This document shows positions 43,357 through 51,468 of a stretch of 64,000 nt of DNA, piece after piece. The first letter of the stretch is position 1, and each line of letters opens with the position of its first letter. The stretch is taken from NCBI RefSeq assembly GCF_025809055.1, contig NZ_CP075529.1, positions 868,001 to 932,000 on the forward strand, read 5' to 3'. Source of the DNA: Devosia sp. Its GTDB lineage: Bacteria > Pseudomonadota > Alphaproteobacteria > Rhizobiales > Devosiaceae. Made by a program: the position numbers and the translations under genes. The notes beneath the pieces were generated by a model. That model did no database searches and was not told the DNA's origin. It saw only the letters and a program-made list of their open reading frames with translations.

Positions 43357-43905
43357 ATGCCCGACCGCATTCCGCAACTCTCCGTCCTGGGTCAACGGAT
43401 CATCATTCTGGGCCCGACCAATGCCGGAAAATCCACCCTTGCAGCCTCGATCGGCAAGAAGCTCGGGATGCCGGCAATCCATCTCGACCAGTTCCGCCAC
43501 CTGCCGGACACCGATTGGCAGCAGCGTCCCGACGAAGATTTCGCAGCGCTGCACGACCAGGCCATTCTCGAACCGGAATGGGTCATGGAGGGAAATTACT
43601 CAAGACTCATGCCAAAGCGCCTCGACAGGGCCACAGGCATTATTGTGGTCGATGAAAGCCTGTTGCGTCGCACCTGGCGGTATCTTCGCCGAAGTTTGAC
43701 CCAAAACGAACGGCACGGAGCCCTCGCCGGCAACAAGGACTCAATCAAGTTCGCAATGCTTCAATGGCTCTGGAAGACGCGAAACTCCAGTGTCGCCAGC
43801 CGCGAACGCGCCCGCAAGTCCGGCCTGCCGCATGTCTTTGCCAACAACGAAGCCGAGCTCAACGCGCTCTACGCCGCGTGGAACCTCACCTTGCCGCCTG
43901 TTTGA
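43357..43905 (+). CDS. P-loop kinase-like protein (DNA topology modulation/FlaR-like)
   Basis: 182 residues from the ATG at 43357. Walker A is ILGPTNAGKSTLA (17-29). HLDQFRHLPDTDWQQRPDED matches the substrate region of adenylate-kinase-like proteins annotated as FlaR or topology modulation proteins. WVMEGNYSRLMPKRLDRATG is also conserved there. True substrate and function are unknown. Its 3' end overlaps the convergent reductase gene by 20 bases. Confidence 0.75.
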   Translation: MPDRIPQLSVLGQRIIILGPTNAGKSTLAASIGKKLGMPAIHLDQFRHLPDTDWQQRPDEDFAALHDQAILEPEWVMEGNYSRLMPKRLDRATGIIVVDESLLRRTWRYLRRSLTQNERHGALAGNKDSIKFAMLQWLWKTRNSSVASRERARKSGLPHVFANNEAELNALYAAWNLTLPPV

Positions 43906-44926
43906 CCAACCCGGTGTCCATGGCGCTTTGTGCCGCGCTCAACACCGCCTCCTCGGCGCTGCGGTAGGGGCGGCCGAGCAGACGCTCCCCCTTGCTCGCG
44001 TCGTAGTGCTTCTCGTTGCCGACATCGTTGATGATCTGGCGCACTGAACCGCCGAACGTCGCCAGGACTTGAAGCAGCCAATCCGGCACCACCCGGCTGG
44101 TCACGGGCGCGTCCGGGTAATGCATGCGCAACAGGTCTGCCACGTGCTCAAACCGCATGTAGTCGGTGGTACAGAGATAGCGTTGGCCGATGCTCTCTGC
44201 TCGTTGCAGCGCCGCGACATGCATTTCGGCAACGTCCCGGACGTCGCTCACGACAAATCCGATGCGCGGCATGGCCGGGGTCGAACCATCGAGCAATCCC
44301 GTGACCATGCCCAGGGAAATGCTGGCATCGGCGTCGAGCGCCGGGCCCAGGATTGCACCGGGGTGAATCGTGGTCAGTTCGAGCTCTTCGGCGCGGGCAT
44401 AGGCCCAGGCCGACCGCTCGGCCAGGGTCTTGCCGATACAATAGGCCCATGATCGCCGCATGCCGTCTAGATTGGTGAAATCGGCCTCAGAATAGGTTCG
44501 CACGCCGCTGGTCTGTCCATGGCCATAGCCGATCGTGGCGATGGAGGACGTCATGACGATCCGCTTGACCCCCGCAGCAGCCGCAAATCGAAGGACCCGC
44601 TCCGTACCGTCGACTGCGGGTTTGATGACCACCTGGGGGTCTTTGGGCTCTTCGGCCAGAATTTGTGCCGCGACATGCATGACGGCCGAAACCCCACGCA
44701 TCGCCGGCGCCCAACCTGAATCACTCAGGAGATCGAGCCGGACGAATTCAAGCCGACCGAGCGCTTCGGCCCCCAATTGCGCCTCGACGGCCCTGCGCAC
44801 CGCCTCGGCCTTGGTCTCGGACCGTACGGAGCCGCGAACGGAATAGCCCGCCCGCAGCAGTTCGATGGTGGTCCATTTCCCCACAAAGCCGCTGGCTCCG
44901 GTGACCACCACCAATCCCTCGATCAT
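43886..44926 (-). CDS. NAD-dependent epimerase/reductase (dihydroflavonol reductase-like extended SDR)
   Basis: 346 residues from the ATG at 44926. VVVTGASGFVGKWTTIELL is the GxxGxxG cofactor motif, IVMTSSIATIG supplies the catalytic Ser region, and AYCIGKTLAE is the YxxxK pair. The overall layout matches extended SDRs of the DFR/aldehyde reductase type that reduce carbonyls with NADPH. The physiological substrate is unknown. It begins 74 bases after rplQ on the same strand but beyond a strong terminator. Confidence 0.83.
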   Translation of the reverse strand: MIEGLVVVTGASGFVGKWTTIELLRAGYSVRGSVRSETKAEAVRRAVEAQLGAEALGRLEFVRLDLLSDSGWAPAMRGVSAVMHVAAQILAEEPKDPQVVIKPAVDGTERVLRFAAAAGVKRIVMTSSIATIGYGHGQTSGVRTYSEADFTNLDGMRRSWAYCIGKTLAERSAWAYARAEELELTTIHPGAILGPALDADASISLGMVTGLLDGSTPAMPRIGFVVSDVRDVAEMHVAALQRAESIGQRYLCTTDYMRFEHVADLLRMHYPDAPVTSRVVPDWLLQVLATFGGSVRQIINDVGNEKHYDASKGERLLGRPYRSAEEAVLSAAQSAMDTGLVKQAAR

Positions 44927-44943
44927 CTCTCGCCCCCAAAATG

Positions 44944-44980
44944 CAAAAGGCGGCCCCGGGAAATCCCGCGGCCGCCTCAA
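44944..44980 (-). terminator. Intrinsic terminator after rplQ
   Basis: Read leftward, the RNA folds AGGCGGCC...GGGATTTCCC...GGCCGCCT and continues TTTTGCATTTT. The outer stem pairs 44949-44955 with 44970-44976 and the inner stem 44958-44960 with 44965-44967. It ends the ribosomal superoperon 20 bases after the rplQ stop. Confidence 0.8.
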
Positions 44981-45000
44981 ATCACGCCGATTGCAGCAAT

Positions 45001-45423
45001 TTACGCTGCTTCGGCTTCGTCGTCCTGCGTGAAGGTCGGACCGGAGTCCAGGCCCTTGGCATCGACATCGCGATCGACAAACTCGATCACGGCCAGCGGT
45101 GCGTTGTCACCGTAGCGGAAGCCGGCCTTCAAGATGCGGATGTAACCGCCCTGGCGTTCGGCATAGCGCGGGCCGAGAACGGCAAACAGCTTGGCAACCT
45201 GGGCCTCGTCGCGAATCTGCGCGATGGCCTGGCGGCGGGCATGCAGGTCGCCGCGCTTGCCCAGGGTGATGAGCTTCTCGACGATCGGACGCAGGTCCTT
45301 GGCCTTGGGAAGCGTGGTGACGATCTGTTCGTGCTTGATCAGCGCTGCGGACATGTTGGCAAACATCGCCTTGCGGTGCGATGCGGTCCGGCTGAACTTG
45401 CGGCCTCGATTAGCGTGGCGCAT
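45001..45423 (-). CDS. rplQ: 50S ribosomal protein L17
   Basis: 140 residues. MRHANRGRKFSRTASHRKAM is the conserved L17 start and LITLGKRGDLHARRQAIAQI the core helix. GGYIRILKAGFRYGDNAPLA near residue 100 contacts 23S rRNA. The C-terminal extension is acidic/Ala-rich, as usual in alphaproteobacteria. Last gene of the superoperon, 31 bases after rpoA, followed by a terminator. Confidence 0.97.
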   Translation of the reverse strand: MRHANRGRKFSRTASHRKAMFANMSAALIKHEQIVTTLPKAKDLRPIVEKLITLGKRGDLHARRQAIAQIRDEAQVAKLFAVLGPRYAERQGGYIRILKAGFRYGDNAPLAVIEFVDRDVDAKGLDSGPTFTQDDEAEAA

Positions 45424-45454
45424 GGGTTTCTCCTAAAATCTTGGCAGCGCCGGA

Positions 45455-46474
45455 TCAGTAATGATCTTCGTAGCGCTTGGCGAGGTCATCGATATTCTCG
45501 GGCGGCCAGTTGTTGACGTCCATTCCGAGATGAAGCCCCATCTGTGCCAGGACTTCCTTGATTTCATTGAGCGACTTGCGGCCAAAGTTCGGCGTCCGCA
45601 GCATCTCGGCTTCCGTCTTCTGGATGAGGTCGCCGATATAGACGATGTTGTCGTTCTTGAGGCAGTTGGCCGAACGCACGGAGAGCTCGAGCTCGTCGAC
45701 CTTCTTGAGCAGCGCCGGGTTGAAGGCCAGTTCGGGAACCGAATCCTGTGCCTTTTCCTTGGTGGGCTCTTCGAAGTTGACGAAGACCGACAGCTGATCC
45801 TGGAGGATGCGGGCGGCAAAGGCCACGGCATCTTCAGGCGACAGCGCGCCATTGGTCTCGACGCTGAGGGTCAGCTTGTCCTTGTCGAGGCTTTCGCCCG
45901 CACGGGTCGCATCGACCTTGTAGCTCACGCGGCGAACCGGCGAGAACAGCGCATCGACCGGGATATAGCCGATCGGGGCGTCTTCAGGACGGTTCTTGTC
46001 GGCCGGGACATAACCCTTGCCGGTATTGACGGTGAACTCGATATTGATTTCCGCACCATCGTCGAGATGGCAGATAACCAGGTCGGGGTTCAGCACTTCG
46101 ATATCGCCGGAAACCTTGATGTCGCCAGCAGTGACGGCACCCGGACCCTGCTTGGAGAGGGTCAGGCGCTTCGGGCCTTCGCCACCCATCTTCAGGGCGA
46201 TTTCCTTGACGTTCAGCACCAGGTCGGTGATGTCTTCGCGCACGCCGGGCAGCGAAGAGAATTCATGCAGGATGCCGTCGATCTGAATCGCGGTCACGGC
46301 TGCGCCCTGCAGAGACGACAGCAGCACGCGGCGCAGGGCATTACCAAGGGTAAGGCCATAGCCGCGTTCGAGCGGCTCGGCGATTACCGAAGCCACCCGC
46401 GCATTGTCGCTGTCCGAAACAATGTCCAGCTTGGTCGGCTTGATCAGTTCCTGCCAGTTCCTCTGGATCGTCAC
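45455..46474 (-). CDS. rpoA: DNA-directed RNA polymerase subunit alpha
   Basis: 339 residues. The N-terminal assembly domain has EPLERGYGLTLGNALRRVLL. The C-terminal domain (about 250-339) has ELSVRSANCLKNDNIVYIGD and the helix-hairpin-helix RKSLNEIKEVLAQMGLHLGM that contacts UP elements and activators. It dimerises to nucleate RNA polymerase. It starts with an AAAGGA ribosome-binding site about 11 bases after a hairpin in the rpsK-rpoA gap. Confidence 0.97.
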   Translation of the reverse strand: MTIQRNWQELIKPTKLDIVSDSDNARVASVIAEPLERGYGLTLGNALRRVLLSSLQGAAVTAIQIDGILHEFSSLPGVREDITDLVLNVKEIALKMGGEGPKRLTLSKQGPGAVTAGDIKVSGDIEVLNPDLVICHLDDGAEINIEFTVNTGKGYVPADKNRPEDAPIGYIPVDALFSPVRRVSYKVDATRAGESLDKDKLTLSVETNGALSPEDAVAFAARILQDQLSVFVNFEEPTKEKAQDSVPELAFNPALLKKVDELELSVRSANCLKNDNIVYIGDLIQKTEAEMLRTPNFGRKSLNEIKEVLAQMGLHLGMDVNNWPPENIDDLAKRYEDHY

Positions 46475-46493
46475 GGTATTGTCCTTTCAAATT

Positions 46494-46512
46494 AGCGACC
46501 GTCCCGGTCGCT
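46494..46512 (-). promoter_or_regulatory. Hairpin just upstream of the rpoA ribosome-binding site
   Basis: AGCGACCG-GGA-CGGTCGCT on the leftward strand, an 8-base perfect stem with a 3-base loop. A second stem, CTCCCG/CGGGAG, lies at 46533-46559 right after the rpsK stop. Such structures could tune rpoA translation or mRNA processing. The role is inference. Confidence 0.45.
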
Positions 46513-46576
46513 CCGCCGCAAACACAATAGAACTCCCGACCCATCCAATCGGCCGGGAGGCCTTCTAGGCGCCTGT

Positions 46577-46969
46577 TTAGACGCGGCGCCGCTTGCGCGG
46601 ACGGCAACCATTGTGCGGGATCGACGTGACGTCGCGGATCGAGGTGACGTTGAAGCCGGCAGCCTGCAGAGCACGCAGCGCCGATTCACGGCCCGAACCC
46701 GGACCACGCACTTCGACTTCCAGAGTCTTCATGCCGTGTTCCTGCGCCTTCTTGGCAGCATCTTCAGCGGCAACCTGGGCAGCGTAAGGGGTCGACTTGC
46801 GCGAGCCCTTGAAACCCATCACGCCCGAGGAGGACCACGAAATCGTGTTGCCCTGCATATCGGCGATGGTGATCATCGTGTTGTTGAAGGAGGCGTTCAC
46901 ATGTGCGACGCCGGAAGTGATATTCTTGCGCTCCTTACGGCGGACGCGCGCGACTTCAGTCTTAGCCAT
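46577..46969 (-). CDS. rpsK: 30S ribosomal protein S11
   Basis: 130 residues. KKNITSGVAHVNASFNNTMI-like N-terminal block (here RKNITSGVAHVNASFNNTMI), GVMGFKGSRKSTPYAAQVAA and the C-terminal DVTSIPHNGCRPRKRRRV are typical. It sits on the platform of the small subunit near the mRNA exit. A 154-base gap with a hairpin separates it from rpsM, wider than usual spacing in this operon. Confidence 0.97.
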   Translation of the reverse strand: MAKTEVARVRRKERKNITSGVAHVNASFNNTMITIADMQGNTISWSSSGVMGFKGSRKSTPYAAQVAAEDAAKKAQEHGMKTLEVEVRGPGSGRESALRALQAAGFNVTSIRDVTSIPHNGCRPRKRRRV

Positions 46970-47038
46970 TACTATCCTCTAGGGGTATCGGCGCTGCCGT
47001 AGTTCCAGCAGCTCCACCACGGATTTAGCGGTTCAAGC

Positions 47039-47070
47039 CCTTTTGGTATCTCTGTCGAGGTACCAAAAGG
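47039..47070 (-). promoter_or_regulatory. Hairpin in the rpsM-rpsK gap
   Basis: CCTTTTGGTA at 47039-47048 pairs with TACCAAAAGG at 47061-47070 around a 12-base loop. It is a perfect 10-base stem between two coding regions of the alpha operon. It could be a processing site, a partial terminator or a protein-binding structure. Confidence 0.5.
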
Positions 47071-47123
47071 CCCTGCCCCGCCATATCCAGTTCAATATCC
47101 TGCCCGCGCATGCGGGCACGAAA

Positions 47124-47492
47124 TTACTTCTTCTTGCCGGCGATCGGCTTGGCCGGACCCTTGCGGGTACGGGCATTGGTGTGGGTACGCTGACCGCGGA
47201 CCGGCAGGCCACGACGGTGGCGCAGGCCACGATAGTTACCGAGGTCCATCAGGCGCTTGATGTTCATTGCAACATTGCGGCGCAGATCACCTTCCACGAC
47301 GTAGTCGCGGTCGATGGCTTCACGGATCTGGATGACTTCGGCGTCGGTCAGTTCGTTGACGCGGCGCTCGGCCGGAATACCGACCTTGGTAGTGATATCA
47401 TTGGCGAACTTTTCGCCGATCCCGTGAATATACTGCAGCGCGATAACCACGCGCTTATTCGTCGGGATATTGACGCCAGCAATACGAGCCAC
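47124..47492 (-). CDS. rpsM: 30S ribosomal protein S13
   Basis: 122 residues. MARIAGVNIPTNKRVVIALQ start, YIHGIGEKFANDI, and the basic tail GLRHRRGLPVRGQRTHTNAR. It contacts the large subunit and P-site tRNA. First gene of the alpha segment, 175 bases after adk, a gap that holds a possible promoter at 47618-47646. Confidence 0.97.
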   Translation of the reverse strand: MARIAGVNIPTNKRVVIALQYIHGIGEKFANDITTKVGIPAERRVNELTDAEVIQIREAIDRDYVVEGDLRRNVAMNIKRLMDLGNYRGLRHRRGLPVRGQRTHTNARTRKGPAKPIAGKKK

Positions 47493-47617
47493 GTCTGCTC
47501 TCCTTCATTCAACACGCGCCATCACGGCGGGTGCCTTTAAACAACAAGGGACCGGATTTCGACCCCCAACCAAGGGAAAACCGAATCCAGCCCAATAATC
47601 CATGAGACTGGTGCGGT

Positions 47618-47646
47618 TCTTTAAGGATAAGGCCGGGCAGAGTCAA
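47618..47646 (-). promoter_or_regulatory. Possible promoter for the alpha segment (rpsM-rpsK-rpoA-rplQ)
   Basis: Leftward strand: TTGACT at 47646-47641, a 17-base spacer, then TAAAGA at 47623-47618. It lies just after adk and about 125 bases before rpsM. The -35 is good and the -10 is moderate. A GGGCAG/CTGCCC stem overlaps the region. Confidence 0.4.
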
Positions 47647-47667
47647 CAGGCCCTGCCCCGCCTAAAC

Positions 47668-48237
47668 TCACTTGCCGAGCGCCGAATTGATCGCTGCGGT
47701 TACTTCATTGACAGGCGCCATCCCGTCCACGGTCTTGAGCAGACCCTTGTCGGAATAGTAAGCGACCAGCGGGGCCGTCTGTTCGGAATAGACACCGAGG
47801 CGCTTGCGCAGCACTTCCTCATTGTCGTCGGCGCGTGCGCCGCCCGATTCCTTGGCCCGGTTGATCACGCGCTTGACCAGTTCATCAGCCTCGGCCTTGA
47901 TCTCGATGACGGCATCAAGGGCAATGCCCTTTTCCGCGAGCATTTCATCGAGAGCCTCTGCCTGGGCGATGGTCCGCGGAAAGCCGTCGAGAATGAAACC
48001 GGGCTTGCAATCCTCGGCATCGAGGCGCTGGGACACGATCCCGTTGACGATGGCATCCGACACGAGGTCGCCGCGGTCGACAATCGCCTTGGCTTCCAGA
48101 CCAAGCGGCGTTTTCGCCGCAATGGCCGAGCGCAGGATATCGCCGGTCGACAGCTGGGGGATGCCATAGGCTTCCACCAGGATCTTTGCCTGCGTGCCCT
48201 TGCCCGCTCCTGGCGGTCCCAACAGGATCAACCTCAT
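47668..48237 (-). CDS. adk: Adenylate kinase
   Basis: 189 residues, the short form without the zinc-type LID insertion. MRLILLGPPGAGKGTQAKIL (Walker A), LSTGDILRSAIA (AMP site), GFILDGFPRTIAQAEAL and RADDNEEVLRKRL. It interconverts ATP+AMP and 2 ADP. Its ATG overlaps the secY stop by 4 bases, the conserved secY-adk coupling of this operon. Confidence 0.96.
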   Translation of the reverse strand: MRLILLGPPGAGKGTQAKILVEAYGIPQLSTGDILRSAIAAKTPLGLEAKAIVDRGDLVSDAIVNGIVSQRLDAEDCKPGFILDGFPRTIAQAEALDEMLAEKGIALDAVIEIKAEADELVKRVINRAKESGGARADDNEEVLRKRLGVYSEQTAPLVAYYSDKGLLKTVDGMAPVNEVTAAINSALGK

Positions 48238-49574
48238 CGACGCTTGCCTCCTCCAAGACGGGATTTCTTCAGCAGCCCTTCATATTGCTGGGCCACCAGA
48301 TGGCTCTGGATCTGCGTGATCGTATCGAGTGTCACGGTCACCATGATCAGCAGCGACGTACCGCCGATGAACTGGCTGACCGCCAGCTGGCTGAACATCA
48401 CTTCCGGGATCAGTGCCACGACCGTCAGGTAGATCGCGCCCACCACCGTGATGCGGGTCAGCACATAGTCGATGTGCTGTGCAGTCCGCTCACCCGGGCG
48501 AATGCCGGGAATGAACCCGCCCGAACGCTTGAGATTGTCAGCGGTCTCGGTCGGATTGAACACGATGGCGGTGTAGAAGAAGGCGAAGAAGATGATGAAG
48601 AAGGCAAACAGGGCCAGGTAAAGCGGTTGCCCGCGGCCCAGCAGTGCCGTCACCGTCGTCAGCCAGGCCGGTGCATTGCCCTGCGCCGCGAATGACGCGA
48701 TGGTTGCCGGAAGCAGCAGCAGCGAAGACCCGAAAATCACCGGGATAACGCCAGACGTGTTGAGCTTGAGCGGCAGGTGCGAGGTATCGCCCTGGAACAT
48801 CTTGTTGCCCACCTGGCGCTTCGGATACTGGATCAGCAACCGCCGCTGGGCGCGCTCGAAGAACACGATGACGCCGATCACCAGCAAGGCGAGGACGATC
48901 ATGCCAAGGCCGGCAAAAGCCGGCAGGGCGCCGGTACGGCTGAGCTCGAGAGTCTGAGCAATGGTCGAAGGCAGGTTCGCCACGATACCGGCGAAGATGA
49001 TCAGCGAAATGCCGTTACCGACACCGCGCGCAGTGATCTGCTCGCCCAGCCACATCAGGAACATCGTGCCGCCAACCAGGGTGATGACGGTCGAAATGCG
49101 GAAGAACCAGCCCGGATTGAGCACCACGCCCTGGCTGCCTTCAAGGCCAACGGCAATGCCATAGGCCTGGATGGCGCAGAACACCACGGCCAGGTAGCGG
49201 GTATATTGGTTGATCTTGCGCCGTCCGGCCTCGCCACCCTCTTTCTTGAGGGCCTCAAGACGCGGCGATGCGGTCGAGACGACCTGCACCACGATCGACG
49301 CGGTAATGTAGGGGATCAGGTTCAGCGCAAAGATCGCCATACGTTCCACGGCACCACCGGAGAACATGTTGAACATGCCGATGATACCCTGCTGCGACTG
49401 TTCGAACGTCGCGCGGAAGGCGTCGGGATCAATGCCCGGAACGGGAATGAAAGTGCCCAAGCGATAGACAAGCAGCGCGCCCAGTGTGAACCAGATGCGC
49501 TGCTGCAGGGCTTTCGCCTTCGAGAAGGTCGAAAAAGACAGATTACGTGCGAGCTGTTCGGCTGCGGACGCCAT
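48234..49574 (-). CDS. secY: Protein translocase subunit SecY
   Basis: 446 residues from the ATG at 49574 with AGGAG upstream; an in-frame extension to 49664 is noncoding spacer. Ten membrane helices. RIWFTLGALLVYRLGTFIPV near the start, NAPAWLTTVTALLGRGQPLY, and ADNLKRSGGFIPGIRPGERT, the cytosolic loop that contacts the ribosome/SecA. Forms the SecYEG channel. Preceded by an unusually wide 237-base gap with a terminator-like hairpin. Confidence 0.96.
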   Translation of the reverse strand: MASAAEQLARNLSFSTFSKAKALQQRIWFTLGALLVYRLGTFIPVPGIDPDAFRATFEQSQQGIIGMFNMFSGGAVERMAIFALNLIPYITASIVVQVVSTASPRLEALKKEGGEAGRRKINQYTRYLAVVFCAIQAYGIAVGLEGSQGVVLNPGWFFRISTVITLVGGTMFLMWLGEQITARGVGNGISLIIFAGIVANLPSTIAQTLELSRTGALPAFAGLGMIVLALLVIGVIVFFERAQRRLLIQYPKRQVGNKMFQGDTSHLPLKLNTSGVIPVIFGSSLLLLPATIASFAAQGNAPAWLTTVTALLGRGQPLYLALFAFFIIFFAFFYTAIVFNPTETADNLKRSGGFIPGIRPGERTAQHIDYVLTRITVVGAIYLTVVALIPEVMFSQLAVSQFIGGTSLLIMVTVTLDTITQIQSHLVAQQYEGLLKKSRLGGGKRR

Positions 49575-49763
49575 ATAAATCGCTCCTATGGCCTGGAACA
49601 GCGTGCGTTCGGACGAACGTCGGATGCCGCCCCAGTCATTTGTTATCGCAAGGCGGCACCGCAAACCGGTTTTCGCTGCGCCGCACTATGCTCCATATGC
49701 CAGGTGCGCTCGGAGCGCCGGAGCAGCATATATGGGATATGTGCCTGCCGGACGCAACAAACC

Positions 49764-49798
49764 AAAAGAGCGCACCCGGCCTTTATGACCGCGTGCGC
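49764..49798 (-). terminator. Terminator-like hairpin between rplO and secY
   Basis: On the leftward strand GCGCACGCGG (49798-49789) pairs with CCGGGTGCGC (49779-49770), 9 of 10 positions, with a 9-base loop, and is followed by TCTTTT. It starts 13 bases after the rplO stop. It has the form of an intrinsic terminator, yet essential genes lie downstream, so partial read-through or a new promoter in 49575-49760 is expected. Confidence 0.6.
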
Positions 49799-49811
49799 CC
49801 TGCCAAGTGGA

Positions 49812-50312
49812 TTACTTGGCGCGTGGGGCTTTCTTCCAGGTCTCCTTGACCGGGATCAGCTCGATCTTGCCGCCGGCTGCATCAATGGCAGCAGCAGCAC
49901 CCTTGGTTGCGTAGTCAACCTTGAAGGACATCTTCTTGGCCGAAAAGCCTTCGGCGCCGATCAGGCGGACACCGTCCTTGGGGCGACGGATGACGCCGGC
50001 AGCGATCAGGGCAGCCGAGTCGATCACGCCCTTGGCGTCCAGCTTGCCGCTGTCGATATAGGCCTGGATGCGGTCGATGCGGACTTCGTTGAAATCCTTC
50101 GGATTCCAGGCATTGAAGCCGCGCTTCGGCATACGCATGTGAAGGGGCATCTGGCCGCCTTCGAAGCCGTTGATGGCGACACCGGCACGGGCCGTCTGGC
50201 CCTTGCCACCGCGACCACCGGTCTTGCCGACACCCGAACCAATGCCGCGGCCGATGCGGACGCGCACCTTGTTGGCGCCGGGATTGTCACGGAGTTCGTT
50301 CAAACGGGTCAT
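49812..50312 (-). CDS. rplO: 50S ribosomal protein L15
   Basis: 166 residues. MTRLNELRDNPGANKVRVRI, GRGIGSGVGKTGGRGGKGQ and GGQMPLHMRMPKRGF are the L15 glycine-rich N-terminal tail that threads into 23S rRNA. The C-terminal half carries the globular domain. Sixteen bases after rpmD. A terminator-like hairpin follows. Confidence 0.97.
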   Translation of the reverse strand: MTRLNELRDNPGANKVRVRIGRGIGSGVGKTGGRGGKGQTARAGVAINGFEGGQMPLHMRMPKRGFNAWNPKDFNEVRIDRIQAYIDSGKLDAKGVIDSAALIAAGVIRRPKDGVRLIGAEGFSAKKMSFKVDYATKGAAAAIDAAGGKIELIPVKETWKKAPRAK

Positions 50313-50328
50313 TGTATCGACCTTTCCC

Positions 50329-50517
50329 TTACTCGCCGACGACGCGGACGAGGTGCGGGACCTTGTTGATCATGCCGCGAACTTCGGGCGTATCAACCAG
50401 CTCACGCTGCTTGTTCATCTTGTTGAGCCCGAGACCGATCAGGGTCGCGCGCTGGCTCTTCTCACGGCGGATCGGCGAACCGATCTGCTGCACGACGATG
50501 GTTTTAGCTTTTGCCAT
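50329..50517 (-). CDS. rpmD: 50S ribosomal protein L30
   Basis: 62 residues: VVQQIGSPIRREKSQRATLI, GLGLNKMNKQRELVDTPEVR and GMINKVPHLVRVV span the whole short L30 fold. It is a late-assembly large-subunit protein. Located between rpsE (21 bases) and rplO (16 bases), the standard place in the spc segment. Confidence 0.96.
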   Translation of the reverse strand: MAKAKTIVVQQIGSPIRREKSQRATLIGLGLNKMNKQRELVDTPEVRGMINKVPHLVRVVGE

Positions 50518-50538
50518 TTTTCTCTCCGGAGCCCGCTA

Positions 50539-51072
50539 TCAGGCTTCGACTGCAGTCTCGCCGCGGCGAGCCTGGAGTTCGGAAACCTTGAGGCCGCGAC
50601 GGGAGGCCACCGAACGGGGGCTGTCAACGCGCTTGAGCGCATCGAACGTGGCGCGAACCATGTTGTAGGGATTGGCGGTGCCCTGCGACTTGGCAACGAT
50701 ATCGTTGATACCAAGCGTTTCGAACACGGCGCGCATCGGACCACCGGCAATGATACCGGTACCCGGAACGGCGGCCCGCAAGATGACCTTGCCGGCGCCG
50801 TGGCGGCCGGTAACGTCGTGGTGCAGCGTACGGGCATCCCGCAGCGGCACGCGGATCATCTGGCGCTTGGCCTGCTCGGTGGCCTTGCGGATTGCCTCGG
50901 GAACTTCACGGGCCTTGCCGTGACCGAAACCGACGCGACCCTTCTGGTCACCAACGACGACGAGTGCCGCAAAACCGAAGCGACGGCCGCCCTTCACAAC
51001 CTTGGCCACACGGTTGATGTGGACCAGGCGATCGACGAACTCGCTTTCGCGCTCTTGAACGTCTCTGCTCAT
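50539..51072 (-). CDS. rpsE: 30S ribosomal protein S5
   Basis: 177 residues. DRLVHINRVAKVVKGGRRFG and FAALVVVGDQKGRVGFGHGK form the double-stranded RNA-binding domain; residues near the GGRRFGF loop are those altered in spectinomycin- or ram-type mutants and look wild-type. The C-terminal domain has PGTGIIAGGPMRAVFETLGI. It affects decoding accuracy. Confidence 0.97.
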   Translation of the reverse strand: MSRDVQERESEFVDRLVHINRVAKVVKGGRRFGFAALVVVGDQKGRVGFGHGKAREVPEAIRKATEQAKRQMIRVPLRDARTLHHDVTGRHGAGKVILRAAVPGTGIIAGGPMRAVFETLGINDIVAKSQGTANPYNMVRATFDALKRVDSPRSVASRRGLKVSELQARRGETAVEA

Positions 51073-51093
51073 TTTATCTCTTCCTCGCCGTGG

Positions 51094-51456
51094 TTAGAAC
51101 TGCAGACCGCCCTCACGGGCAGCGTCTGCAAGGGCCTTAACACGGCCGTGATAGATGTAGGCGCCACGATCAAAGATGACCTCGCCAACCCCGGCCTTCA
51201 CGCCGCGCTCGGCGATCAGCTTGCCAATGGTGGCAGCGGCCTCGGAGGTCGCGCCATTCTTGACGGAGGACTTGATGTCCTTCTCGAGGGTCGAAGCGGC
51301 AGCCAGCGTACGGCCGGTCGCGTCGTCGATGATCTGGGCGTAGATATTCTTGTCCGAACGGAAAACCGACAGACGCGGACGACCAAAGGCACGAGCCTTG
51401 AGCGCCTTGCGGACACGGGCCTTGCGGCGATCCGCACCTTTTGCAGAAATTGCCAT
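51094..51456 (-). CDS. rplR: 50S ribosomal protein L18
   Basis: 120 residues. An Arg/Lys-rich N-terminus (AKGADRRKARVRKALKARAF), then RPRLSVFRSDKNIYAQIIDD and the C-terminal FDRGAYIYHGRVKALADAAR, which binds 5S rRNA in the central protuberance. Twelve bases after rplF and 21 bases before rpsE. Confidence 0.97.
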   Translation of the reverse strand: MAISAKGADRRKARVRKALKARAFGRPRLSVFRSDKNIYAQIIDDATGRTLAAASTLEKDIKSSVKNGATSEAAATIGKLIAERGVKAGVGEVIFDRGAYIYHGRVKALADAAREGGLQF

Positions 51457-51468
51457 TTCCGGCGCTCC

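Noticed and set aside
49575..49664. Thirty-residue N-terminal extension of SecY
   Set aside because: The start at 49574 has AGGAG and matches SecY length. The extension crosses noncoding spacer.
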